From Pyxicephalus adspersus (lineage: Eukaryota; Chordata; Amphibia; Anura; Pyxicephalidae), in assembly GCF_032062135.1 (NCBI RefSeq), contig NC_092860.1, positions 61,650,597-61,714,596 on the forward strand: a DNA stretch of 64,000 bases, given 5' to 3'. Shown in pieces: positions 24,429 through 35,379 of this stretch (its first letter is position 1; the number at the start of each line of letters is the position of its first letter). Under the pieces are notes generated by a model that had not been told where the DNA came from, did not search any database, and saw only the letters and a program-made list of their open reading frames with translations. A program made the position numbers and the translations under genes.

Positions 24429-26108
24429 CACTGGGGAACAAATTTTAAGATAAGTCTTGGGCCCCTAATAAGGTGTGCAAACAGTGTGTCGAAGGTTTAC
24501 GAATGTGGACAAAGGGAACACGTGATGGGATGCCATTTGGTATACCTATGGTTTGGCGAGAGCCAGGAGATCATTTCAGTGACTGTTACTTTTGTATAGT
24601 GAAAACTTCAGGATATAAAAAGAAAAATAAATGTAATAAAGTATCCTAGTTTACCATCGGCTATACGCCCAGTGGCTCATTCAGATGAATGCCCAGTGCC
24701 GGTTTTTGTTACACCACCCTTTTTTGAAGAACATGATTATGTTGATGAACTAAGTGTCAACAATGATGATGAGTTTGAAATAAAAGAGGACTCTGTTTGT
24801 AAGAGATTTGATCAGCATGAGTTGAGTGATTTGGGACTATCAAAGAAGGCTTCAGAACTCCTAGCATTAAGACTGCATGAGAAAAACTTACTTGAAAAGG
24901 AAACAAAGGTATCATACTTTCGAACCAGGGAAATTGCATTTCTGTAGTACTTTAGAGCTGACAGTGGCTTTGTGTATTGCAATACCATACCTGGTTTAAT
25001 GGAGGAATTGTGAATTCCAATCTTTAACTCAACTGAATGGCAAATATTCATCGACAGCTCAAAGTAGAGTTTAAAGTGTGTCCTCCTTCACAACAGCAAT
25101 ATATTTGAGTTAGTCACAGTTGGCCATTCAGTTTCTCTTTGTGAAGAATATGCAGATGTTGCAATATCACCAACACACTTGGGTCATCTGTGTTGACGTT
25201 AAAATGCTATGCTTCATTCTTGGTCAGCAATGCGGATACATCCAGTATCTGTGCATGTGGGACAGCGGAGCTCGTGAGAGGCATTGGGTGGAAAGGAATT
25301 AGCCTCGAAGATCTGGCTAAAACCAGGTGATCCAAACATTCTACATGAGCCACTTGTTGAGAAAGAATATTATATTCCTACCTCTGAAAATGAAACTGGG
25401 TCTGATAAAGCAGTTCGTTAAAGCTTTGCCAACTGAAGAGACTGTTTCAAGTACCTCATTTTGGCATTTCCTAGCCTGTCATTTGAAAAAATAAAGGCCG
25501 GTGTGTTTGATGGTCCACCGATTTAGCAACTCATCAAAGATGAACATTTCGTTAGGACAATGTCAGAAGTCGAAAAGAATGCTTGGTTGTTATTTAAAGC
25601 CATTGTCAAGGACTTTCTTTTTTTTTTCTTTCTAACTTCCCGGAAAACCTTGGTGCAGTCAGTGATGAGCAAGGTGAACAAATCCACCAAGATTTAAAGG
25701 TCATGGAAAACCGGTATCGAGTAGATGGGATGTACATATGATGGCCGACTATTGTTGGAGCATCCGGCGGGATTGTCCTAACACTGAACACTCCAGGAAA
25801 AGCTTTAGGTGTAAATTTTTACCTCAACTGCTTACCCAATTCATTTTCAAATGTTTTACTGTAAAAACAAATGTCAAAGAATGACAATAAATTATTTTTA
25901 TTTAAATTTCTTTTGCTCATACAAAGTACCTTCAAGTTATTTCATTTTATGTAAAATTTGAATGTTCTTTGACAAAAATCGAAGGTACACTGTTTCCTAA
26001 AAACTGTATGTGATCGCAAACAACTGGGTTAGTTTCTGGATTCACCACCCAAAAATTAGTAAAAACCAAATGTAAGATCTAACTCAACAAAAAATGTGTT
26101 CCCCAGTG
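24429..26108 (+). mobile_element. DNA transposon of uncertain superfamily, CACTGGGGAACA terminal repeats
   Basis: The left end is CACTGGGGAACAAATTTT (24429-24446). The right end read inward is CACTGGGGAACACATTTT (26091-26108), 17 of 18 bases equal. Flanks are TAA (24426-24428) and TAG (26109-26111), so a 2-3 bp target duplication is likely. CR1 sequence continues on both sides in register with the intact copy at 63.2 kb, so the 1,680 bp is an insertion. It carries one degenerate gene on the plus strand. CACTG ends with a 3-bp duplication point toward the CACTA-like group, but I cannot confirm the superfamily from the protein. Confidence 0.8.
24455..25870 (+). pseudogene. Broken gene of an uncharacterised repeated family, cargo or transposase of the CACTGGGG element
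   Basis: I do not know a function. N-terminus: 'VCKQCVEGLRMWTKG' then 'MVWREPGDHFSDCYFC', two CxxC pairs that could bind zinc (about 24472-24600). After one frame change comes 'SYPSLPSAIRPVAHSDECP', an acidic stretch, 'LSDLGLSKKASELLALRL' and 'EKNLL' (24672-24947). A stop-ridden part follows with 'YCNTIPGLMEE', 'EWQIFIDSSK' and a 'GYIQYLCMWDSGA' block (to 25275). Then come 'NILHEPLVE' and 'SFEKIKAGVFDGPPI', and at the C-terminus 'FPENLGAVSDEQGEQIHQD' (about 25630-25690). I recall similar long proteins as abundant unnamed predictions in animal genomes. There are many stops, at least three frame changes and a probable internal deletion near 25625. No start codon is obvious; the ATA near 24451 may be a lost ATG. 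Confidence 0.8.
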
Positions 26109-27785
26109 TAGTCAACTACTTAGATAGAAAGAACTGGGACAGTGGTAGATAGGGATAATTTTAACTACCCTAAAATTGACTGTGGGAATGGCACTGCAGT
26201 TACAGATTATTGCATTTAATACAAGATAATTTTATGGTACAATTTACAGAAGCCCCAACTACAAATGTTACTCTGCTGGACCTAGTTTTTCAAACAATGC
26301 AGAGCTTATAATAAATGTGCATATGAAGTTAGTTTAACGTCCATAGTTGGAAAGGTCCTAGATAGTTTGATAAAGAACCACATTAGGGAGTTTCTGCTAG
26401 AAAATAATATAAGTCAGCATGGCTTCAAGAAAGACCGAAGTTGTCAAACAAATTTACTCTTTTTACGAGGAAATAAACAGGTAGACAGTGGAATAGCAGT
26501 TTATATAGTGTACTTGGACTTTGCTAAAGCATTTGACAAAGTACCCCACAGATGGTTATTATGGAAGTTAGGGTCAATAGGTTTAGAAAAGTCAATCAGT
26601 AAATGGATAAAGAACTGGCTTAAAGACCGCATCCAGAGAGTTTTGATTAATGATTCATACTGATTGGTCTAAGGTTATTAGTGGTGTACCCCAGGGTTCA
26701 GTGTTGGTTGATATGTTGATATGAAGTTTGGGATTAAAAGTACCATTTCTGTGTTTGCAGATGACACCAAACTATGTAATGGAATTATGTCCATACAGGA
26801 TGTCTATAGTCTACAAGCAGACCTGGATGTACTGTTTGATTGGGCAGCCAGGTGGCAAATGACATCTAATATAGTTATGTAAATTTTTGCACTTGGGGGC
26901 TAACATGCATGCTTCATAGTGTCATACTGTCTAGGGGGAACACATTTAGGTAAGTCAGAAATGGAAAAGAACCTAGGGGTTATGGTAGATCATAAACTTA
27001 ACAGCAAGCAATGCCAAGCTGCAATATCAAAAGATAGCAAAATATTTTCTTGTAATAAAAGAGGAATAGACTGCATATATGGAGACATAATCCTGGCCCT
27101 GTACAAAGCATTGGTCAGACCACATCTGGAATATGCAGTCCAGTTTTGGGCACCAGTTCACAAAAAGGACATTGTGGAATTGGAGAGTGCAGAGAAGGGC
27201 AACTAAAGTAATAAAAGCAATAGAGGAGCTCGGCTATGAGGAGAGATTAGCTGAACTGAACCTATTCTCTCTTGGGAAGAAACGTTAAAGGGGGAATATA
27301 ATCACCCTGTATAAATATATAAATGGTCCATATAAAGAACTTTCTTCCCAATTATTCACTTTGAGATCATTACAAAAAACAAGAGGGCACTCTTTGCGTC
27401 TGGAGAAAAAAAGTTTAGGCTCCGGATAAGGAAGGAATTCTTCACTGTAGGGTCCGTAAAAATGTGGAATAGGCTCTCTCAGGAAGTAGTTTGAGAAATT
27501 ACTAAAGATTGCTTTAAGAAAAAGCTGGATGCTTTTCTAGAAGCACAGAATATAACTGGGTATTAAAGCTTTAAAATAAAGATAACAATGACCGTTGATC
27601 CAGGGAACATCCAATGGCCTCATCAGGAAGGAATTTTTTTTCCCTGTTGAAGCAAGGGTTTTTTGCCTTCCTCTGGACCAACTATGTCCATAGGGTTTTA
27701 TATCTAGGATATGTTTATTTCCCTTGTGGGTAAACTTGATGGCCTTATGTAATTTTTCAACCTGACCTACTATGAAAAATTCTGG
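26109..27785 (+). pseudogene. CR1-clade LINE copy A, endonuclease end, reverse transcriptase and 3' tail
   Basis: The endonuclease C-terminus ('NNAELIINVHMK', about 26290-26325) is joined directly to the RT region 'SLTSIVGKVLDSLIKNHI' (26330-26385). Next come 'CQTNLLFL' and the catalytic motif A 'VYLDFAKAFDKVPH' (26503-26549). A decayed YADD motif is near 26755 ('FADDTKLC'), then 'LGGTHLGKSEMEKNLGVM' and 'LYKALVRPHLEYAVQFWAP' (26931-27160). The 3' tail at 27595-27780 ('ggaccaactatgtccatag') matches those at 34690 and, inverted, 60900. Between endonuclease and RT about 0.5 kb expected from the intact copy is missing. A stop at 26660 and several frameshifts make it dead. Confidence 0.9.
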
Positions 27786-28300
27786 GTAGCAGTGACCATA
27801 ATATGATTTCATTTAAAACAAGTTGCAAACAGGAAGCAAAGATCAGCAGAGCAAATTTTCCATTGTTAGGGTGGCTTTTCATGATTTGGACTGGGAGGGA
27901 ATATTGTCCTCAAAGAACACAGAACAAAAACAGGAATGTTTCAGGTCTGTTCCACACAAACACACTGCAAAATATATTCCAATGGGTAATAAGTTCCAAG
28001 AGGCAGAAACTTAAACCTATGTAAAAAGGCATTCCAGAAATAAAGAAAAGGCAGATTTACTAAACATATATATTTTTTTTTTAGCTCCAAGCGTATATAT
28101 GTTTACCATTCATGTTTCCATAACAAGTCCAAAAATTGAAATAGCAAGGTCACAGCCTTATATAAACTACAATGGCTCAAAATTGATATGATTAAGCAAC
28201 TGTTGGATGGGATTAAGGTTGATAAAGAGCCAGGACCTGATGGATTAAACCCAGGTGTACTCTACAGAGCTATGCTCTGGTATTTGAAAGCCATGGTTTC
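27786..28300 (+). pseudogene. CR1 segment lying downstream of the 3' tail of copy A
   Basis: It starts 'gtgaccataatatgatttca' and reads as the C-terminal endonuclease ('SDHNMISFKTSCKQEAK'), then the endonuclease-RT linker and the RT start ('IKVDKEPGPDGLNPGVLY', near 28210-28265). This is close to the segment absent from copy A between 26325 and 26335. It has no 3' tail of its own. Confidence 0.8.
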
Positions 28301-28554
28301 TAATTTTTAGAGACTTTTTATTCACTGTCATGGTACCAATATCATAATAATATAAAAATCTTGTTTTGCTCGGTCCTAGTTATGGGAAGTACAATATGAA
28401 AGCTGAAGACACTGAACAGAGCGGCCCAGAGACAGGAGTACCAGTCTGCTATACCCAGTCAGGACCAGGTGAACACAAAGCCTGTGATAGAAGGTAAGTG
28501 TCTGTTGAATGTAATAGGAACCTTGTAACTATGTGTTGCTATCCACAGTGCCTT
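28301..28554. other. Non-coding flank of the L1 insertion
   Basis: No gene or repeat recognised. It holds the 5' flank of the L1 at 28571. Confidence 0.4.
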
Positions 28555-28671
28555 AAAAAAAATTGTGTGCGAGGGGCGTGGCTTGGCAGTCTCCGGAGAT
28601 GGCTGGTTGATTCCTCAATTCCAACTGCACCAGTGAGTTTTCTGCAGCTTAGCGGGCATCTATCCTTCCGC

Positions 28672-29280
28672 GATGGGCAAAGCAAAGAAGCTTAAGGTGG
28701 GCACCCAGGGCACCCATGAATTGCATAAATAGGGTGCCCCCAAGGCTGAACAGGGAAGATTTTCCCCCTTTGGGCCCCCCATCACCAGAGGGTGGTCTAC
28801 CATCTGGGAGACACTCTACAGGAACACATTTTCAAATGCTGCCCACCAAGGCTGACTTTCAGCAACAGATATCTGAGGTCCAAGCAACCCTCCATTCTTA
28901 AATAAGGGTCCTCCGTACAGATCTGCAGTCCCTGACTGGGAGAGTGGAGGATTTGGATGGGAATTTACATCAGGCTAAAGGGGACATTGAGGTCCTTACA
29001 CACAGATCTCAGGACTATCACTTAAAAATTAGGGATCTTTATCCTCACCTGGAAGATATGGATAATAAGGGTCACAGAAATAACATCAGAATTCGTAGTC
29101 TACCTGAAGCTACCCAAAATTCAGATTTGAAGTTAGTTTTGCAGGCTTTCTTTAATCACTTCTTGGGTTGCCCTTCTTTACGAGAGGTTGGAATTCCTAT
29201 GGTCTATAGAGCCTTGAGCCAACCTGCCTCAGCCTCAAGATGTTCTCTTCCACCTAGCGGATATAGAATTGAAAGATGAA
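28672..29280 (+). pseudogene. L1 ORF1 relic in the 28.6-kb element
   Basis: The ATG at 28672 starts 'MGKAKKLKVGTQ' and fits the start position of frog L1 ORF1. Stops follow. The coiled coil ('TKADFQQQISEVQATLHS', in the frame ending at 28901, then 'LDGNLHQAKGDIEVL') is followed by 'NNIRIRSLPEATQNSDL' at about 29077-29130, the start of the RRM. The C-terminal domain seen in the other L1 (43966-44361) is not present. The product would be an RNA-binding chaperone. Confidence 0.85.
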
Positions 29281-29459
29281 ATTATGGCTGCTGCAAGGAA
29301 TATGCGCAATGCAGAATCTGATGGGGCTCCCCTAGAGCTTTACTAGGACTATCTTGGCACACCCTGCCACAAAGACGCCTTCTGCAACCACTCCTCACCC
29401 TGCTCCGGGACAATCAGATTCCCTACCGGTGGGGCTGTTTAGCTTGACAGCCCGCCATG

Positions 29460-30600
29460 ATGTGCACCTTTACCTTTGTTTCTAAACACTACCCTGGTGT
29501 TAACTCCCCCTCTAAAAATTGAGCGGGGATAGCAATTTTGACTTTCTTTTAGATTTTCCCGCATTCATTCCAATATTGATCCGGAGGGCAGATTTACTAT
29601 TTTACATGGTACTTTACAAGGAGTCCTTTAACTATGTGCAATATTTACACCCCCAAAGCGGGACAGTTCAAGTTTCTTACTAAAATGTTGGCCCTCTTGG
29701 AGGAGTTCACACATACTTACTTGAATGTTGGGGAAGATTTTAACTCTGTTTTCTCCCCAAGTCAAGATAGAATGTCCATGTTCACATCTCCTCCACCTCC
29801 AACTGTGCTGCAACATTCTAAGCTTTTTAGATGTCATCAGGCTGGAGAATTCAGCACCCCACAAGCAGGCGGTTTACTTTCTACTCCCCTCCTCACCAAA
29901 CCCATACCCGCATTGACTACATATTTATTAATTTACCGCTATTGAGGAATAGTGTTTCTGCTGATATCCACCCTATCTCGTGGTCAGATCATGCCCCGAT
30001 CACTTTGGATGTTCTTTTTACTCCATCTAAAACCAGTCTGTCATTGGAGAATGAAGTATTTCCTCCTTAAAAACATGGATACCAAATTTTCCCTTACAAC
30101 AAGTATACAAAACTATTTTGACGAAAACAAGGGTTCAGTAGCCCATACCTCCACTCTGGGAGGTTCATAAAGCGGTTGTTAGGGGTCAATGTGTGGCCTT
30201 GAGTTCCCGCCTTAAAAGGAACTCCAGTTTGCAGCATACCCTAAAAGAACAAGCTCTGAGGACTGCAGGTGTTTTGAATTTTATTTTGGCGCATAGGAGT
30301 CATAGATTGTCCAGAACGATGGTTTGCACACCCAAGAACTTGGGAGATCTAGGGGCCCCGGACCTAATTAAATATGTGGCGACTCATCTCTGCTATTTAC
30401 CCTCATGGACCAAGTTTTTCTCCCCCAGTATATGCAGGGAGTTGGAGGCAGCTTGGCTTGCCCCACTTCATCCCAATGTGATGTTATGGAGTTCCTCCAT
30501 GTTATTAACGGATAGAGATTTGCTTCCTCCGATGGCGTTTATGAAGAATATATGGAGAACCTAAAAAATCTTTAAGTATGGTCTCTCCTCTCATGCCTCT
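29460..30600 (+). pseudogene. L1 ORF2 relic: endonuclease and C-terminal part, RT deleted
   Basis: The endonuclease core reads 'MCNIYTPKAGQFKFL' (29634) and 'GEDFNSVF', then in another frame 'RIDYIFINLPLLRNSVSAD' and 'SWSDHAPITLDV' (29895-30022). The latter is the DHxPI catalytic block. A linker ('VVRGQCVALSSRL', 30174-30212) is then joined near 30270 to a C-terminal L1 block ('FILAHRSHRLSRTMVCTPK', 'LGDLGAPDL', 30282-30370). The entire reverse transcriptase is absent, so this was probably lost by internal deletion and the copy was mobilised in trans or deleted after insertion. Confidence 0.88.
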
Positions 30601-31195
30601 GTACTTACATCCATTATACACCCCCCCTTAGTACCTGATAGTCTAACCAAATCTATGTGGCAACCATGGAGAGAGAAAAAGGGCTTTTCCATATTCACCT
30701 CCCTCTTTAGAGGATTTGCATGCCCATACTCAAAAAGTCCGTTTGATGGAATATCTTACTGCTCTTCTCAGGACAAACGTGGCTGAAATCAAACGGGTCT
30801 GGGAAACATGGGATGCCTATTATGCTTAATTACAGGTTTAATGTGGTAATTTGATTCTGTGAGCTTCTCACTCATCATCGCCTTGGTGGCCCCTTTCCAT
30901 CACTCCCCCCCCCCCTTCACTTATTTCATTGTTATGTTTAGTCTATTTTTCTTCTTTGGTCAATGTTTTGCAAATGTTATGTATACTGGGTTTTCACTGC
31001 TCACCATATTTGTCATATGGGACTGTACTTACTATGCTACAGTTCACTATTGTTATTCATATATGTTATGTATGTGGTTTTATCTGATGTACCGATAACC
31101 ATCCTGTATACTGTGTTTATATTTGGGTTCTTTTTTATGTTTCTTGTTGTATATGAAAATTATCAAAAACTCAGTTTTAAAAAAAAATTGTGTGC

Positions 31196-31384
31196 AATGT
31201 GCTGCATTGCTGTGCAATTGGCATGCATTTAGTAAAACTCTCTGCATTCCTGCAATATGGGATATAAATATTATTATTACTATTTTTGCTGTCTGCACCC
31301 TATTAGGAAGATGTTGATCATTTCTTAGTGACAATGTTTTAGTTACCGAAATAAATGAAGGCGTTAATTCTGCATTGTGGTGAT
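31196..31384. other. No recognisable feature
   Basis: 3' flank of the L1. Only a short ATT-rich run is visible. Confidence 0.4.
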
Positions 31385-31570
31385 GGCATGTAGCCTAGAT
31401 GCCTTTAAGACGAGATTGGACAAATTTCTGGAGGAAAGGTCCATCACAGGTTTCTAGCCCTGATGGGTATGTGCTACCTCCTTATTATAGATTTGGGCCA
31501 CTGTGAGATACAGGAGCTGGACTACATGGGCCATGGCCTGATTCAGCAGGCTCTTCTTATGTTCTTATCA
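31385..31570 (+). repeat. CR1/L3-like LINE 3' end (different subfamily)
   Basis: It reads 'DAFKTRLDKFLEER' then 'cctgattcagcaggctcttc' and 'ttatgttctta'. This is the common 3' end of CR1-type elements in reptiles and amphibians, unlike the tail used by CR1 copies A and D. Confidence 0.75.
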
Positions 31571-31940
31571 GGTTATCAGTCTTATCAGGTTGGTGCTCAT
31601 TGCTGGTGTCAGGTTATGGACTGGTTCTGACAGGGAGCCATTGCTGTACATTGCAGGACATCCACATTTATCAACATCTGTTCTGTGCGTCCAGTACAAG
31701 GTTACAATGTCATTGCATTATTATCATTAATTAATTATTAACTTTGTATTGGCTGCTATCCATAGGAACGAACCTGGGCTCTTGCTAATAAAAAAATGAG
31801 AGCTTGTTTTGATGATTGAAGACTGCACGCTTCATGTGTATAGGAAATGTTTGCTACACCCCCAGCTGAGAATCACTGGCATAGATTGTTGATTCAGGGA
31901 ATATCCATTTTTTTAGTGTTAAAAGTGTTTATTTTAGTAT
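31571..31940. other. No recognisable gene
   Basis: Unassigned. A 'gagaatcactggcat' near 31870 might be a decayed terminal repeat of the following hAT relic. Confidence 0.35.
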
Positions 31941-33652
31941 AGGGATAGATTTTTATTGGGTGCTTCATTTTTTTTTTAATTTTGTGTTTTTGTAGACTCC
32001 AAGCCTTGAACACCCAAAATGAGGGGAAAAAAAAACAAAAACAGATTGTGGAAGATCATTCCAAGAGGCCTGGACAGAGTCATTTCAAGTGATAGAACGA
32101 AATGGGAAATAATTATGTATTCTGTGTAATGAAAGGGGTTGTGTCCCACATCAAGTGTCAGAAGGCACTTTGACATCAACCACAGAAGTGCTGTCAAACT
32201 GTGAAACTGAAAGAAAAGTTTCTTGAAAGGAAATTGAGGAAATATCATTCCCAGTATCTTAGTTTTTGCAACTATCTTTCTAAAACAAATCATCTCACAG
32301 CTGCCAGTTTTTAAATTTCACTCTGCATAGCAAACCATGGTAAGCCCCTCTCTCTGCTGGGGACATTATCAAAACAGCCATGTTGTATGGGAGTAATTTC
32401 CCATTTCATGATTTCCCAAGGATAAAATTATTCAACGCATCTCTGAGATGCAATTTAGCAGAAATACTGGTAAAGTCAAGCGCATGGCATTACAATGCTG
32501 TGATGGAGGCTTTTTTGTCACAAGACATAGGACCAGAAAAAGTGGTTTCAATTACTAGTGATGGAGCACCTTCTATGGTGGGGGCAACATCAGGTTTAAT
32601 ACAGTTCTTTGTTAAAGAAACAAAACATCAAGTCATTCAGTTCCATTGTATTATACATCAAGAAGCCTGCTTGAATGAAATTAGGCTGTTTATGAATGTC
32701 AAGGGACGGGAATATCCACAGCTCACTGATAAGGCCTGACTTACCAACCTCATGTTTTTTTTTTTTTTTTTTTACAGATTTTACACTACAGGAAGGATGT
32801 TTTATGATATCAAAACATTTGAGAGAAAACCGCAGTTTTTTGAAAGAGAGCTTGAATGTGGGCTGCTGAAACACTTTCCATCTAAAAATGCATTTAGAAA
32901 ATTCTACAGCATTTGCAGACAATCCTACAAGCCATCAGGAAATCTAAAATGATTTTTTTTTGGCAAAGGTGAAATTCAGTAACAGATTTTTACAGTTCTG
33001 TAAGATGGAGACAAGCCTGTGTTTTTTTTACTTCTTCAGATAAAGCCATATTTGAAGAACTTGATCTTTCCTGCTTACACTGGTTAGATTTAGAAAATCT
33101 GGAAATTGAACTATTGGAATTTCAAGAAAGCTCTATAAGGAAAAAAATAATTTTATGACCTATGTGAAACACTTGAGAAGATAGAAAGGATGACAAATGA
33201 CAGCACAGTTCTGAAAATGAAATCTTTAAAGCGTGGAATTCTCTCCTAGATAATTTTATGTCAATGAAAGCTCTTGGGATTGCTTTCTTACTTTGTTTGG
33301 ATCATCATATGCTTGTGAGCAGCTGTTTTCAGCTTTTAATTATATCAAAGTGCTGCATGTGTTGCTCTGAAACTTACAAAGTATGATCCAAGGTTGGATA
33401 AATTATCAGCATGCATACAACAGCAAAAATTACATTATTTGTTCAAAACCTTTCAAAAACTTTTACCTTTCAATAAAAAGTTGTTTATCATTGAAAGCTC
33501 CGTTATTGTGTTTTTCTTTTAAGACAAAAGATGTTAATGTAGGAGTTGTTTTTTGTAAACTAAACCCTCAGTATTCAGGTTAAAATGTGTGTAGGCACTT
33601 TGCGATTAATAATTTGGTTTGGGCACTCTGTCTCTAAAAGGGTCGCCATCAC
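31941..33652 (+). pseudogene. hAT transposase relic of GTF2IRD2-like (Charlie-type) family
   Basis: An N-terminal BED-like finger relic (about 32090-32190: 'CVMKGVVSHIKC' and 'HQ' residues) leads to 'AMLYGSNFPF'. The catalytic region follows: 'VVSITSDGAPSMVGA' and 'IQFHCIIHQEACLNEI' (about 32545-32690). After a poly-T tract (32755-32773) come 'YDIKTFERKPQFFERELE' and 'YSICRQSYKPSGNL'. The C-terminal dimerisation motif is 'LFGSSYACEQLFSAFNYIK' (about 33293-33349). The right terminal repeat is near 33611-33652 ('gggtcgccatcactg'). The left repeat is not clear. There are several stops and internal losses. This transposase family gave rise to host genes such as GTF2IRD2, but nothing suggests use here. 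Confidence 0.85.
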
Positions 33653-33655
33653 TGT

Positions 33656-34010
33656 CCTACATCGTTTGATAAAGAACCACATAAAGGAGTTTCTGCTAGA
33701 AAATAATATAAGTGATTTGCATTCAAGAAAGACTAAAGTTGTCAAACAAATTTACTCACTTTTTATGAGGAAATACAAGACAGTGGAGTACCAGTTAATA
33801 TTGTGCACTTGGACTTTGCTAAAGCATTTGACACAGTACACCACAGACTGTTAACATGCAAGTTAGGGTCTATAGGTTTTGAAAATTCAACCTGTAAAAG
33901 AAAACTAGATTAAGGATCGCTTCTAGAGAATAGTGAATAATGATTCATCCTTTGAATGGTCTAAAAGGTATTAGCAGTGTACAAGTACACTGCCTCTGCA
34001 CTGGGTAAAT
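33656..34010 (+). pseudogene. CR1 copy C, reverse transcriptase fragment
   Basis: 'SLIKNHIKEFLLENNIS' then, after frame changes, 'LDFAKAFDTVHHRLLTCKL' (about 33808-33865). It is closely related to copy A (26350-26560). It starts right after the hAT right end, so the hAT may have inserted into this CR1. The rest is missing up to a tail piece at 34681. Confidence 0.8.
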
Positions 34011-34680
34011 GTTCGAAATCCATCACACCCATATTGCATGTTTAGGACACATACTAGTATAACTTATAAAACATTTCAGTACGTATCTCCCATATCATTG
34101 ACTATGTTTGCATCACACTCTGGCGCATCATACAAATTTAATATCATCCTACCAGAACCATTACACCCTACTTATGCTGTTTAACACCTAGCGACACCCA
34201 CAGTTGTCATATTCCTACCAACTACCTTTAAATGTATTCTGTCATTTTTGAATTTGTGTCTATTATATATGCTCACAATACTCTACTCCACTGCATTAGT
34301 CTGTAAACTTACTTACCTATGGTACACGTATATTGACCTGTGAAGCCTATTTATGTAAAAATATTTGTAAATTTCCGTGACCCCTATTTAGCCTACATTG
34401 TTTTCAGCTCATCACAACCTGAAGGAGCCTCATGGCGAAAATGTTGGGACGAGACCTCACTACCTTTGCGTCATCTGCAGAATGAACAACCTGACCAAGG
34501 TTTTTACATCAGCTGACTTTGTCTAGCTTTTGTCTTGACACACCTTATGTATTAGCTGAGCTTTGTCTAGCCTTCACTTTTCTGTACTTCCTAAATAAAT
34601 TTAACTTTGTTTGCCACCCCACCCTCCTTTTTTTCTGGTTCCATCTTTCCCAACCCTAATAGGGATTGAACCTTGATGTC
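34011..34680 (+). repeat. Probable Penelope terminal-repeat relic
   Basis: Non-coding, AT-rich, with a hammerhead-like motif at 34419. By analogy with the Penelope-flanking repeats I assign it to the same class. It sits between two parts of CR1 copy C and so may be an insertion into it. Confidence 0.45.
34419..34447 (+). other. Hammerhead-ribozyme-like hairpin motif 6
   Basis: CTGAAGGA, GCC-TCAT-GGC, GAAAA, TGTTGGG. Stem II is well paired; the GTC triplet is GTT here. Confidence 0.4.
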
Positions 34681-34775
34681 CATTTTTGTTTTTATCTAGG
34701 ATATATTTATTTCCCTAGCGGATAAACTAGATGGGCGTATGTCTTTTTACAACATATGTAACCTTAATGGAGACT
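34681..34775 (+). repeat. CR1 3' tail
   Basis: 'atctaggatatatttatttc' and 'ggataaactagatgggcgta' match the CR1 tail at 27695-27780. It is probably the end of copy C. Confidence 0.75.
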
Positions 34776-35312
34776 TCCTGACATGTAGACAAAATAGCTA
34801 TTAAGCAGGTATTGCCAGAATGAGTGTCAGCAATAAAAGAGTAATTCCCCATCCTCACACATCATGATAGGCCGTGATCTCCCGAATGGAAACAGTTACC
34901 AATAAAAAAAAAAAACTGAAAGAGATATTAGCCCCCCTCACACAAATTGATTTTATCTTAATATTTTAGGTGGCCAAGAATGTCTCTTCCTAATAAATTA
35001 CTAAAATGTTCTATAATATGAATTGAGAGGCTGAAATGAGTCGACAGCTATCCAATTTAAAAAATGCATATTTTTAAAAGAAGTGTTTTGTTCTATGTGT
35101 ACAGTAGAAATTACATATATATCACAAATGTACACACTTTTTATATGATAGTTGGAGACATATTGACAGAGATTGTCTCCAAGTTTGGTTCCATTGTGAA
35201 TTTGCAGTTTAAATTTTTTTGTGCCCGTCTGAGATATACACAATCGGTCATGTTTTGTAGACTAAATATACAAATGGTAGATGTATTTTTTATTAATTTG
35301 TGTTAACCAAGT

Positions 35313-35379
<67 letters not shown>

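Larger units (their letters stand above)
28555..31195 (+). mobile_element. L1 retrotransposon with intact ends, internally deleted
   Basis: A 16-bp target duplication, AAAAAAAATTGTGTGC, flanks the element (28555-28570 and 31180-31195). The element itself (28571-31179) begins with a GC-rich 'gaggggcgtggcttggcag' leader of the type seen at the start of the L1 at 42715. It then has ORF1 and a shortened ORF2 and ends in an A-run that merges with the duplication. The element is 2.6 kb instead of the usual 5-7 kb, because parts of ORF1 and most of the RT are missing. A C run at about 30907-30917 lies in the 3' UTR. Confidence 0.9.

Noticed and set aside
31941..33652. Possible domesticated GTF2IRD2-like host gene.
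   Set aside because: Stops and frameshifts throughout and a transposon terminal repeat at its right end; it is a decayed hAT copy.
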